A stretch of 64,000 nucleotides of DNA from Mucidula mucida. Lineage: Eukaryota > Basidiomycota > Agaricomycetes > Agaricales > Physalacriaceae. Position numbers and translations under genes: made by a program. The notes below the pieces were generated by a model. That model searched no databases. It worked only from the letters and a program-made list of their open reading frames with translations, and was not told the DNA's origin. Below, in pieces: positions 22,216 to 32,815 of this stretch (position 1 is the stretch's first letter; the number at the start of each line of letters is the position of its first letter). The stretch lies in contig JADNYV010000116.1 in assembly GCA_015501055.1 (NCBI GenBank), forward strand, positions 50,632 to 114,631, written 5' to 3'.

Positions 22216-24071
22216 TTCATAGAGGTTTTGGCGACTGGCAGGTGGCAGCGAATAAATATATAAATGAACACGTCAACCTGGGAAATTTGGTGTCATTTGG
22301 TAGGTTTTATTTCGGAGAACAACATGCCCACGATGTTCGGGTGAATAATGCCTCTAAACGCGCATAAAGAGCAGGAGAAATGAGAAAGATGAGAGTAAGT
22401 GGAGAAGGTAGAGTGTGCCTGATTGGGAAATCCAAGTTACCGAGCGGCGGGATTTGATAGTCCGTATTAGTCACTATCTACAGATAAGGACTGATAAGGA
22501 ACCACTGTCAAAGGTCAAAAGTCAAAGCATGTAAGTACCGTACTGTACTAAAAGCTTGAATATTTACTTCAGCAAATGCGCAGCGCGTCATTTTGCGCTA
22601 ACGAGTTACAAAGACTGCCCTCCTTTGAAAAAATTTTCAGTCAACGTTAAATGCGGCGGCTAAGACCAGGATGCCCGGGCGCCCATAAACTCGCCTTACT
22701 GCCATGGATTCTGTGCATGTAGCTGTGATATATATGTAGGTGAATTGCTTGTGATTGACTTCTACACATACACAAAGTCTGGATCTGATCACTGGACCGC
22801 GACGGCGGACGTAACCAAGGGAACAAGCATCACACAGGCATTGTGTATCCTAGGCGCGCTGTCCCCGCAGCGTGGCGCTCTGCCTTATGGGTGCGGCGGG
22901 TTAAGAAGTTGACTAGCAAGTCGCCGACGACACGGTTTGATCGCCAAAGCACACTTTGCTGTTGTATTTGCTCCACTCGCATGTCGAGGTGCGACGCTGT
23001 TTCTGACCGGACGAAGATTTCCGTTTGTCGCGTCGATTTCCGCTGTTTTTGCTGGACAGCGACCCTAGCCCATGCCCCCACGAAGTATTCGAACCGCCGC
23101 CACCAGACTTATATCACCGCAGTACGTTGACATCAGATAATCTGGTCATAGCTGGCGCTCGCCTTAGGCTTTCTGCGATGGCCAAATAGGCTAGGATGCG
23201 GCATCTTGGTCTAGATCGTGTCCAACTATCATATACACCAATACTCGTGTCAGTCCGTGGGACACTAGCTATGACGAGGTACGGAAGCGTTCCACGCAAT
23301 CGAAATCCTCCACCCATCAGTCGTTCCCACACTGGCTTCGCTACCCGTATCAGGCGTTCGGATCTTGGACTGGGAAGCGCTCAGTGATTGGCGCCAGCTC
23401 GTTAGTCATCGTTCTTTTGCAATTCAGTCATTGTATTGAATGACCAGGAGGAACGTGGCAACGTGTGGAACCAAGCTTGCTGTTCCGGAAATCTTCATCC
23501 TAGGTACGCCACGTTCTGGGCGGCATTGCTTTCAGGGATTCAATGCTAATCTCATCCTATCAATATCACCCCTGCGGAGCTGTGTTCCTTAGACGACGTT
23601 CATCTCTATTTTGGTTCAACTGCAGTTTATGGACAAAGCTTTCAATGTTGAGACGGAGCCATTCGCTTTACATATGGTTATTATCTGGTTCTCCAACCTG
23701 ACCACTGAACGTGCTTCACCAGCCCTTCTCAAGGTCACAGGCTACAGCTATTGGTATGACGTGATCTAAGCAAACCGCCGCCACTGAAAATTGCACTCTC
23801 GCAATTTTTTTGTCGTTCTTGTACAGCTCGCAGGGTCCGAGATGAGTATGTTCCACTCCACGCCAAGGACACTGATAGATTGCCAGCCCCTTTGGGAAGA
23901 CCTGCACGGCCTAGCGGTCTGCCCGGCGCGTCTTTACGAGAAGTTGCACTGCGGTTATATAGACATAGAGGAGATCAAACCTCTTATCACCTTCATCACC
24001 TCCCACCTTACGAACGGTACGTTCTCTACGCGAGTTTCCTACCTGCACGCCACTTGACATCGCGTACAGAC
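22216..24071. other. gene-poor stretch
   Basis: Upstream region of the SUN gene, then about 1.7 kb with only short frames and no supported gene. A minus frame at 22830-23081 is Gln/Arg-rich without motif. A TATA-like GGTTATATAGA near 23953-23963 lies about 110 bp before the next mini-membrane gene. Confidence 0.35.
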
Positions 24072-24349
24072 ATGTCCTATGAAAGCTCCCGCGACGTCCA
24101 AGACGTGGTGACTGATGGAAATGGTCCCTTGTCTCCCAAGATAACACTAGGCATCGTGTTGGGCATCGGTGAGTACAAAGTCACTGAAGCACACTGGAAT
24201 GGCGCATACTCAATCGGAAACCAGCGTTCACTGCGGGGATCGTAGCCTGCCTTGTTTTCGCAGCTCGGAAGCTGGAAGAGCGTAGGCGCTTCGCACAGCG
24301 CAGCACTCAACAGCAGGGGAATGATGCTTGTGTCATCTTGGCACAGTAA
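24072..24349 (+). CDS. small single-pass membrane protein, subfamily 2
   Basis: Exons 24072-24168 and 24225-24349, with a 56-nt phase-1 intron (GTGAGT...ACCAG) inside the helix. The 73-residue product starts MSYESSRDVQDVVTDGNG, polar and acidic with no signal peptide. Its helix is ITLGIVLGIAFTAGIVACLV, followed by FAARKLEERRRFAQRS and a short Gln-rich tail ending ACVILAQ. The gene at 29251 shares the G-I-V-[LF]-G half before the intron and C-L-V-F-A-x-R after it, with the intron at the same place, so the two are paralogues. Topology is inferred to be N-out, C-in. Function unknown. Confidence 0.7.
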
Positions 24350-24867
24350 GGCCATCTATTCAAAGAAATGACCAGTCGCTCATGGCGTTCCGCAGCATTC
24401 CCGTTGTCCAAGAGCCACCTCCACCTTACTCCCCGCGAAGCACCTACCGCAACGATGGCCTTCCTGTCTAAAGCCAGCCAACGCGGTCTTTCATGCCAAC
24501 CCAACGATCACTTGAACGATTTCCTCGCGCCGTTACACGACAGCCTCTATAATTGGAATAATTCTGTACTCTATCTCTTGAATGCTATCTACCATGTCTC
24601 GTTTTCATCACCGAGTGATACACTTTTGGTTGAAGGCATCTGATCGTGGACCTTCCCAACACTTTTCGCCCAGGCATTTTGTACTCACGTTACACCCTCA
24701 GGATTCTCCGACGTGAAGAGGTGAAGAGGCTGACAGCTTACGAAGCCAGCGTCTAGCGTCTCTTCAATGTGCCTGAGGGCGTCCTAAAAGTTAAGCGCTC
24801 GGTCCTTCGTCACGTCCGGGACAACTTTAAATAACGAAAGCTTTCCCTCCATTGTGTCCACCAGGAG
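24350..24867. other. intergenic, no gene supported
   Basis: A plus frame (24368-24643) is open but shows no domain and no paralogue. An AT-rich CTTTAAATAACG (24824-24835) precedes the next mini-gene by about 35 bp and may be its core promoter. Confidence 0.3.
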
Positions 24868-25221
24868 ATGGCATACCTCGTCGCTATCGCGGCGACTGTC
24901 GGGCGTGAGTGGTCTCTGTTTTCGTCGTTCCACGCCCTGACACTTCTCGTAGTGTTTCTATTTTGCTTCCTGATAGTGGGATTGGTCAACCTCTTGACAC
25001 TAATACAGTCTCCTCCACCGGACGCCAACACGACGTGCTTGCAGCGGCTACATTCGCTCTTTATGGATGGCTACATCGTTCGAGTTCCTGGACGTGACTT
25101 TGCGAGATGCTTCATCGTCAGGATGGCCACGTATACCGCTCCGTCCTTTCTTCTTGACAGTCGACTCCCTAGAGGACTCTTTGGTAGTCGTCGAGAAGCT
25201 CAGAATACTTCAAATGTTTGA
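24868..25221 (+). CDS. small single-pass membrane protein, divergent member
   Basis: Exon 1 (24868-24904) encodes only MAYLVAIAATVG and ends one base into a codon. A 48-nt intron (GTGAGT, branch-like CCCTGACAC, CGTAG) leads to exon 2 (24953-25221). The joined helix reads AATVGLFLFCFLIVGLVNLL, followed by a luminal- or cytosolic-looking tail of about 70 residues with NTT (possible N-glycosylation) and several Arg. The frame is also open without splicing because the intron is a multiple of three. Splicing is preferred because it joins two hydrophobic halves and removes a polar insert. No sequence similarity to the other mini-proteins beyond architecture and intron phase. Confidence 0.5.
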   Translation: MAYLVAIAATVGREWSLFSSFHALTLLVVFLFCFLIVGLVNLLTLIQSPPPDANTTCLQRLHSLFMDGYIVRVPGRDFARCFIVRMATYTAPSFLLDSRLPRGLFGSRREAQNTSNV

Positions 25222-26427
25222 ATTCGGGTTCCGCCATGGCTGCTAGCATCTATACATACGGCAATATCGAGGATGATCAAACTACAATACATGCCATACT
25301 CTTGGCATTGATACATACTCTCCCCCTACTCTGTTCCGTATAGGGATTGCTAGGTTGACAGGCCTCAGACTTGGAGAACTACGTGGCCCCGTTCATGCCA
25401 ATGGTGCGCAGGATTGCTACGAATTCCGATTTGTTGGCGATGATATGATGTATATACTAAATTACTCCTACGCTATTTATGCTATATAGGAATACGCATC
25501 TGTGTATACTTTCGAGGTCTCCAGTTCAACCGATCCATATCGTGCCTTCAAGGTTGCGCTCGATCCAGGCGGTCCGGTCTCGGCCCGTCTCGGCCGCGTC
25601 GCTCGATTAAATGCAACTTGTCTTCATGCCATGGTTGTCCTTCTGAAATTGTAGCTGTTTGGAGAACCTGGCGAATCGGCGCGCTGAATACTTCGACTAC
25701 TAATTTTCCGAAGTCTTTGTCCCTGTACTTGCCCCCCCCCCACTAGGGCGATTGCTCCCGACATGCCATTGCCCCTCGGTCTTGACCCTCCCCTCCACAA
25801 TCTCGTAATGTTACGGGTCTGCTCAGGAATAATGCCGCGTTGCTACTACGACTTGGAATCACTGCCTCGAATCACGGGTGCGCTTTGACAGTACAGCCTG
25901 CTATAATTACAATCCACAACATACACTGCCAGGTTGCTGCCAGGCCGAGATTCTGCCAGTGCTTTCCCAAGAGTTTCCACCTATCTTCGCCATGAACTGA
26001 AGCTTGTGCCCTCATTGTACGCTTGTGAAATTTCGACTATCTGATTTGACGAACTTTCGAAATGTATAGAAATACGGCATAGCAGCAAACAACCTCGATA
26101 CATAGAGGTGCATACGGAGAAACTGGTGGTCATGTTCCCTTTCAAACTCGTTGTGGACGTGCCCATTTCGTCAACGAACAAACGATACGAAGTCTACGCT
26201 TTTAGATCACCATCCTCCTATGCTCAAGTCGTATTATGCATTAAGTGTCCTTGCCCATCAACATCCTCGGAGCTGGCAACACGGATTCGGCCCATGAGCT
26301 GTTGGTTCATCACAGCCCTAGCTGTTACTTTGTTCGAGAAGGAACCTTTGGCTGTATACTTCTTTATATCATATAAGGCCCTCGTTTGTTACGTCGAAGC
26401 CGTTATTTTTCCTCTTTCAATATCCTC
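25222..26427. other. gene-poor stretch with a decayed mini-gene candidate
   Basis: At 25236 an ATG opens MAASIYTYGNIEDDQTTIHA and continues ILLALI, ending ATA-C like exon 1 of the subfamily 1 genes. The expected GT donor reads AT and no helix half follows in frame, so this may be a dead copy. A run of nine C lies at 25733-25741. Nothing else is supported. Confidence 0.3.
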
Positions 26428-26742
26428 ATGGGAGGATCTTTTTTGCTCCCCGAAGATGCTTCCACCAAGGAAATAGTCGGATATGCTATCGTGACTGGCG
26501 GTAAGTCCGATCCTTTCGCAATGATTGTAACTAATTGGGTTCCAGTGCTGGCGATCGGAGTTATTACCGGCATGACTTGTCTCGCAAGGATGTGGTGCTG
26601 GAAGCGCCACCGTGAGAGTACCCTCAGACGTGTTAACGCGGCGGCTGGCGGCTGGACGTCCAACCCACATATCCAGCGTATGTCTGTATCGTATCGATGT
26701 CAGCCCACTGATAGCTCGTCTCTAGTCCCTTCATCGAGTTAG
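26428..26742 (+). CDS. small single-pass membrane protein, three exons
   Basis: Exons 26428-26500, 26546-26677 and 26726-26742. Intron 1 (45 nt, GTAAGT, branch-like AACTAAT, CCAG) is phase 1 and splits the helix. Intron 2 (48 nt, GTATGT, branch-like CACTGAT, CTAG) leads to a last exon of five codons and the stop. The product starts MGGSFLLPEDASTKEIVG. The helix is GYAIVTGVLAIGVITGMTCL, followed by ARMWCWKRHRESTLRR, a basic patch flanked by Trp/Cys, and a short tail. Excellent splice signals support it. Without splicing intron 2 the frame still reaches the same stop. Function unknown. Confidence 0.6.
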   Translation: MGGSFLLPEDASTKEIVGYAIVTGGKSDPFAMIVTNWVPVLAIGVITGMTCLARMWCWKRHRESTLRRVNAAAGGWTSNPHIQRMSVSYRCQPTDSSSLVPSSS

Positions 26743-27924
26743 GACCTCGTCACGAACCAGCCGCTGGACGCCGGCTTTATGTAGGGTGATGGCGGTCAGC
26801 AGCTTAGCGGAGTTGTCTCGACCCGTCCAAAGCGTTGACGTCCTCACTCAATTCAGCGCCGACTTTCCCTCCCTTTCCGTCTATCTCCTCTACTTTCAGC
26901 CATGTTTTCTTTGTCTCATGATTTGACTTTTCCTTTTTCCTCCTTTGCTGTGTTACTGTGTTGATCTGTCGTATAGCTGATGTCAAGTTGAAATTTGCTC
27001 CATATATGTACCTTCTATTTCTCTGTACATCTTATTCTTGTGATACCTCCTTGATGGGAAATCAGGCGAGTTTCTTAGCGTTGTCGATACCCCCTCTTTC
27101 TGTGAGTTCATAGATGGGTCTCGATAAGGTCACATGTAACTTGAAGCTGTGAAAGTTCAAAATGAGGGGGTAATGATGGTGTTGGCGCCAGAGTTATAAG
27201 TAAGTACCCACAACTTTACCACATCAAGCGTTCACTTGTACGCGCTCCGTCGAACACGGTGGGCGCTACAGCTGGATTCATTTGGGACACTTCGTGATCG
27301 CCGCGTCCAGAATTGTGGAAACTGTGTAACGCATCGCAAGGTGTGCATCTGATGGACATACCATCAATCCCTCGGATATTCCTCCTCCGGACGACAACTT
27401 GTGTGAAAAGATCGGACATTGCAAACACCGGCGAAATTTGATGGCTGCGCGCGCTTGTATGGAACGTTAGCTGTCAACGATGTAATGAGGGTCGGATCTT
27501 CTCCGTCACGTCAGATTCTTAAACAGCTAAGTTGACAGACGCGCTTGAGAAGCGCTGAACGCCGTCAACACGCGTTGATTCGTAGACTTGTGGCGCTAGC
27601 TACTATCTTCAGCATTGGTGTCAACTCAGATGCTTTAGACACATGTTTTTAGCGGCATACGGTTCGATTGCTAATGTAGCACTATATAGATATTCCAATC
27701 GATATGGTAGGCACAGAGCAAACGGAAATTACTGGGGATCTCCAAGGGTGTCCCAGTAGCATGATGTAGAACGCCAATTTGTCACATGAATCCTAGAATA
27801 TCGATCAGACATCCATCCCGACAAGCTTGGTGAAATGATGGAGAACCATGAACAATAAGTCAGGCTTTCAATGGAACGATGCGTTCCAGGTCTTCGTGCG
27901 ACACGATGTAGACATTCAAAGGCT
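26743..27924. other. intergenic, no gene supported
   Basis: Short frames only. A minus start at about 27420 (MSDLFTQVVVRRRNIRG) followed by a plausible donor gives no helix or domain when spliced. Confidence 0.35.
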
Positions 27925-28159
27925 CTAGCGGCTCAATTGGCTCAGTCTACGCATAATGTATGCGATCAACAGCGCAATGCTAATGCAGACGAGGAGGACC
28001 CCAACTGCAATCAGACATGTGAGAAGGCGCGCAGCAGATACAAGAGATCAACCCACGAATCAACACAACGATGAAGAGTACGTCTTGGCCAGACAGGTTC
28101 AAGTGCGCTGAGCGGGGAGCGATCTCAGAATTCACGCCACGAGCGACAATAGAAACCAT
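27925..28159 (-). CDS. small single-pass membrane protein, subfamily 1 (hidden by its intron)
   Basis: Not visible as one frame. Exons 28057-28159 and 27925-28004 are joined by a 52-nt phase-1 intron (GTGGGT...TGCAG). The 60-residue product starts MVSIVARGVNSEIAPRSAH. Its helix starts VLFIVVLILGVLLVCISIAL and matches the genes at 14968 and 42243 across the intron, including the ATT-C exon end. It is followed by MRRLSQLSR and a stop right after this basic patch, so this member has almost no cytosolic tail. Start codon at 28157-28159. Conservation of the helix across the intron in a different chromosomal setting makes the call fairly secure. Confidence 0.75.
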
Positions 28160-29250
28160 GATCAAGTGGCAGTAGTACTTGGCTGAAGGTTCGCAGGAGA
28201 GAGGATCTTGAAGGATGGACCAGGTTTATGTAGCGAACGCGGCATATCGTAACGGTCCAATGCCAACTTCTCCGTCGCACCCAAGTCCCTTGCTAACTGA
28301 TATGCATTGCCTTCAAGGCACTGTGGGGTGGACCATAAACGTACACTGATCCCCGAAGGAGCGGTTTCTCCGAATCAGAACCTATATGGCGGCTATAAAG
28401 GGTACATCAACATCATCTGTGCCGTTTATCGATTGATGAGTGTTCTGGCAATTTGGGAGGCAGAGATCTCACCGAAGGATTCAGTTAGCGATTTAGAACG
28501 CTGCGGCAACTGTAACCACGGAGAGGGCGCCCTGCCACGAGTACGGATTTCAGTTAGCCTGAATGCTTACAGCAGTCTCGGAGACGTACGCCCCAGCGGC
28601 GGAAAGCTGTCAACTCTCAGTTGTTGGCAGCAGTGCACCGCATTCAGAGATTTCGATCGCCGGGTGTTCGCGAATCAAGCGCCTTGATTTAGTAAGCTGC
28701 CGGCAGGCAACTTTGCCACCTCGACGTTCAACTAAGGTGCACAGCGAACGGGATGTAAGTCCGTGTCAAGACCTCTTTAACGTATTTGATCCTCCAACGA
28801 TCTCGATCGCTTACTCGCGGATCTGCTGGGAACACCGTATCACACCTTCAGCAGTAGCTGTGCAAGGAAGCACTTGGCGTGCTTTGGAGCTTCGCAGTAT
28901 GTAGACCCACATTATTGGTGGATAGCAGCAACGGTGCCTCCCTGCAGCCAATGCTCACGTAGCTCACTATCTTCCATGTATACTACAGGAGCACCCACTA
29001 AGCTCTCCTGGAGATCTATGCAGAGGACATCGAGTTTCCGATGAACTTCTTCGCGGGGCCAGACCTCAGGCCTCAGATGAGATCAATCTGGCAAATGAAT
29101 CAATCTCCATCTGGATACCATTCCCAGGACAGCAATACCCCCCGAGTCATGACGGTTCCGTATTCAAAACGGCCTTGGCATCTGCAAGCATGTGTAGCTA
29201 TAAAGCACGCCTCGTCGACTCCTGCACGCCCTTCCATCCCTCACCCCACA
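28160..29250. other. intergenic with a TATA box for the next gene
   Basis: No supported gene. TATAAAG at 29199-29205 lies 46-52 bp before the ATG at 29251, implying a very short leader for that gene. Confidence 0.4.
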
Positions 29251-29692
29251 ATGAACAGTGCGTGTCTGTCCGTTTACCTTCTGTATGCACAGTCGACTAA
29301 CCGGCGCAGTAACTCACATTACGCGTGATGATCCCAATGATGGCGGCGATGGCGGGTTGCAGGCGGGAACCATTGCAGGAATAGTCTTCGGTGTTGGTAG
29401 GTTGATTAATCTATTCATCACAGTCTACTTATAGTTGACATCCATAGTGTTGAGTATTGCTCTGGTTATCTGTTTGGTTTTCGCTATCAGAGAGTTACAC
29501 AAGCGCAGACTCCTCATGTTATTCCGCGCGCGCAACCCCGACCCTTTTCCGCAGACGAGTATATTTCGCGGCGTTGAAACGGAGCCCGACATGTACGTCC
29601 TTCAAACTGCTATCTCTGGCGCAACTCTAATCGGAACTACAGAGTCGAGCCTGCCCTTCGCCCTTTGCCGAGCGCGCGTTCTTCTCGCATAG
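29251..29692 (+). CDS. small single-pass membrane protein, subfamily 2, three exons
   Basis: Exons 29251-29257, 29310-29396 and 29448-29692. The first exon holds two codons and one base. Intron 1 (52 nt, GTGCGT...CGCAG) leads to an acidic, Gly-rich N-terminal segment (THITRDDPNDGGDGG). Intron 2 (51 nt, GTAGGT...CATAG) is phase 1 inside the helix IAGIVFGVVLSIALVICLVF. Next come AIRELHKRRLLMLFRAR and a tail of about 65 residues. Paralogue of the gene at 24072, with the same intron position and the ICLVFAIR / ACLVFAAR match. TATAAAG sits 46-52 bp upstream. Product about 112 residues. Function unknown. Confidence 0.7.
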
Positions 29693-30041
29693 AGAAGGAG
29701 CGAGACGTAAATCATGTTGTGTAACTTCTTGTTCAAATATCTTCTTGCTTTCTTGCTTTCGTGTAACCACTAGCCTACTGTACCACTAAACAATTCATGC
29801 GTTCATGATTCCCTACGTGCACATAAACGTGGAATTCGCTGAGAAAGGCTTCAAATTGGAGTGTAGAAGTTGGTCAAGACATAACATAAGGAAACATTAG
29901 GAGGGCAGTAAGCTGAACATTAAGTACAAATATCGAATTCCGAGAACACAAAGAAAGGATGGAGCCTGAGAACAATCTGTCAACCAAAGATGTAAGAACG
30001 ACATTGAAGTACGTGACGGAGAGTCGGACCTTCGCCATTGA

Positions 30042-30378
30042 TTACACGAACTCTGAGTCTGCAAGATGAGAAGCTGGTACAACGCCGAGCTCTTTGTGTT
30101 CATGTGAGGAGGCAGTGTCGCTGCTGTTAAGCGGGAATCCGATCACACAAGGAGGCACGAAGGCGACAGGCGGTTGTCGACGACGCTGACGCCTTCGAAT
30201 GCAATAGAGGATCCCAACAGCGATGCTTGTGCAAGCTAATAGCACGCCAACTTCAAAGATCCGACATGGTACTGTTAGCCAGAGCACTGAACTATTACAT
30301 CGAAGACGTACGTATGAGAACGACAAGGAACAGAACGCTTTCGGCGGTGCTACCTGAGTCAGAACGTCGGACGAGTTC
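30042..30378 (-). pseudogene. subfamily 1 mini-membrane gene lacking a start codon
   Basis: Homologue of the gene at 18845 on the other strand. Exon 1 DNA ends ESVLFLVVLI plus one base before GTACGT (30311). A 61-nt intron ends GAAG at 30251, and exon 2 (30042-30250) gives LGVLLACTSIAVGILYCIRR followed by RQRRR and a tail with SHEHKELGVVPASHLADSEF. No in-frame ATG exists upstream. The corresponding position reads TTG, and the frame is open back to a stop without one. TATAAAG (30467-30473) is still present. It is either dead or started from an unseen exon or a non-ATG codon. Confidence 0.55.
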
Positions 30379-30381
30379 AAG

Positions 30382-31166
30382 TTGACAGTGCAGTATTAGT
30401 AGGAAGAGCTGAGGAGTGGAAAACGGTGCTTGGGAAGATGTCGACCTCGACTCTCACAAATTCCAACTTTATACAAGAAAGCTGTTACTGGGGCACTGAG
30501 CGCCACAGCGGAACTAACACAGATGCTATTTCTAGAACAGCTGCACAGCTACGACGCGGCATCTTCCAACAGCAGCTGCTGTAAAGGAATCTCCCACGAC
30601 AGGAATACGCCCGTCGTTCTTTAGACCTTGGCTCTTTTGTTCGTCCGAAACTGGGACCGGAACGATTGAGGCTTGCACACAAGTTTTAGACAACTTCTGA
30701 AAAACTAGTGCGGAACTTCTTGCCTGCAGCACGTACTCAATCGATCTAGCTGTATGTTCGGCACTATGCTTCTTCGAATGGAACAGAAAATGTCTGATGA
30801 CGGGAACTGCCCTTGTCCTAAAATAAGTAAAATCATCATAAGCCGATTGAGACATTCAGTCGCCCGTGGGATAAGTAAACACGACAGGACCCGGTCTACT
30901 TGTCCGCAGCAATCTCGTCACCTTTCTATTCCCGGAATGGTTTGGCAGGCGCACCAACAAGGAAGGTGTAGACCAGTTCTACATATATCAGATCCTGCTA
31001 AACGGGCAGTCTCAGGGGAATCAAGGACCGGGCACGAAAGTGGTTAGAACTCGTTGAATGATAAGATGCTCCCGCTCAGCGCCTGAAGCTTCATTTCAGA
31101 AAGAAGTTCACATGTAATTATACAGATCGGTGTGCTTGACATATCCTCCGACTAATATTCGGTTAA
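30382..31166. other. intergenic, no gene supported
   Basis: Promoter area of the decayed mini-gene and 3' flank of the SDR gene. Frames here have no family features. Confidence 0.35.
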
Positions 31167-32245
31167 TCAACGTTCAACCATCACCCAGTCCCTGACCAAC
31201 AGTACGCCGCCATCAACAGTGACGATCTACATATGTCCGAAACGTTAGACCCTGATCAAACTTTGGAGTTTTGCAAAACGCCTACCTGACCATACATATA
31301 CTGATTAGTCGCGAGCATTAGCGCCACTTGCGCCATATCTTCGTCACATCCAGGTCGCCCAGCAGGAATGCCCTTTTTCTGGGCTTGGTCCTCGGATGTA
31401 GAGAGGTCGGATTTGTTAGTTGCATCGCTACTCCCAGCTAGACAACTCATCAACGAAGGATTAAAAATGGTGGAAAGGGAATTCTTCACCAGTCATTTCA
31501 CTTGGGAACAGGCCCGGAGCGATACCGTTTACTCTCACTCCAACACCTGGGCGCTTGAACTCCTGCGCCAAGTGACGCGTAAGCTGAATGAGAGCTGCTT
31601 TTGATGCATTGTACTGGGGGTGGTGTTGTGTGATGGACATGATGCCGCTCACGGACGAGATGTCGATGACGGTCCCCGAGTGGTTAGAATGTGCCTTTGA
31701 GGCAGCTGTGAGAAGAGGAAGAAACGCAATTGCAGTGAAGAAATGCCTAAATAGAATGTTACGAAGCGATGAGAGGCAAGTTGAAACGATACGCACCCAA
31801 TAACATTGGTTTTGTATATTTGCATCCACTCCTCCTCCGTCTGCTTCCACAGTTCATCATAAAGCCCCTGGGCGCTGTCATCGCCCTTCTCCACCTGACT
31901 GCTGTCTGTTGCGTTGATCCCCGCATTGTTGACCAAGACATCAACATGGTCCTCCGAACGCTTCACCGCCTCTACAACCATTTGAATACCCTCCTTCTCC
32001 GACACATCGCCTTGAATCGGGATTATTTTGCCCTTGGCGTGGACCAGGCTATGTCCCCACGTTTTAACGGCGTCTTCGAGCACTTCAAGACGGCGCCCAA
32101 CGATATATACACGCGCGCCATTGTTGGCGAAGCCTTGGGCGATCATGAGGCCGATACCTGTACCGCCGCCGGTAACGACGACGACCCAATCGGTGACATT
32201 GAACAATTCGGTAACAGCAAGGCGCTGATTATGTTGTCCTGACAT
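31167..32245 (-). CDS. short-chain dehydrogenase/reductase (SDR), copy 1
   Basis: NAD(P)-dependent oxidoreductase of the classical SDR superfamily, cytosolic, with no signal peptide. The ATG at 32243-32245 opens MSGQHNQRLAVTELFNVTDW. The cofactor motif TGGGTGIG, NNAG, the active-site serine region (DISSVSG) and YNASK (YxxxK) are all intact. The C-terminal GRPGCDEDMAQVALMLATNQ, then YMYGQ, is typical of fungal members annotated as 3-oxoacyl-reductase-like. Introns occur after NVIG (near 31750-31795), after SEMTG (near 31440-31490) and after YMYGQ, where a short last exon gives IVTVDGGVLLVRDWV and the stop at 31167-31169. Paralogue of the gene at 44285, with the same introns. The substrate is unknown. 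Confidence 0.9.
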
Positions 32246-32581
32246 TTTGAGACGAGGGACAATGCAGACAACATCGGCTGTATAAGAACGAATAGTGTGG
32301 TCGACGTCATCGGTTAGACATCGAAGCGTTCATCCGCTGGAGGCAGAGTGCTCATCGCTAGGACGGTGCGGCACGTCATAAGCAACATCAGTTCATCGTC
32401 AGCATTGATTACTGCCAATATAGACACCTTCGGAATGATTAGTGGCAGGAAAACGTGAATCAGGATATGGAACCTTTCTAAATGTTTGGCGGGACACCTG
32501 GCCAGGTATCTACGGACCGCTTCGTAAGCGAAAACGTCGTCAACTGTAAGCTCGAGACTTACTAGCTACACGCTCTCCCAC

Positions 32582-32806
32582 CTACGATACATCGGCACAA
32601 GTCCAGTGTATAACCAATAGTCCGTTTGTGAAGGCATCAATGATTAAGGGACTGGCTGTCATTTCACGCATGAGCGTCACCGTAAGACAGTGAAATCGAA
32701 ACCTCGGAGTAAGCGTTGCAAGATCCTGATTTGGGAAGCCAAATCCTAGAAGGCCGAGGACAATAACGGCGAGGAAGATGTAGTAGGAATTGATGTGTTT
32801 TCCTGC
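32582..32806 (-). other. possible exon of a small membrane protein
   Basis: After a plausible acceptor (GCTCAG at about 32807) the frame reads INSYYIFLAVIVLGLLGFGF and stays open to a stop at 32582-32584. No convincing first exon was found. A similar but broken stretch (HVLILAVTLGLFLG) lies near 38540 on the same strand. Treat as a candidate only. Confidence 0.25.
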
Positions 32807-32815
32807 CTGAGCATT

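Noticed and set aside
24072..24349. Lipopeptide pheromone precursor (mating-type B locus)
   Set aside because: The end reads ACVILAQ, not a CaaX box, and the product has a membrane helix and no STE3-like receptor is nearby.
25236..25345. AT-AC (U12-type) intron in a mini-membrane gene
   Set aside because: The sequence after the exon (ATACTC) does not match the U12 donor consensus and the interval to the next AG is only about 29 nt.
30042..30380. Intact 112-residue ORF starting MNSSDVL on the minus strand
   Set aside because: The first codon is TTG, not ATG, and the frame reads through the intron. The homologous reading is spliced and lacks a start.
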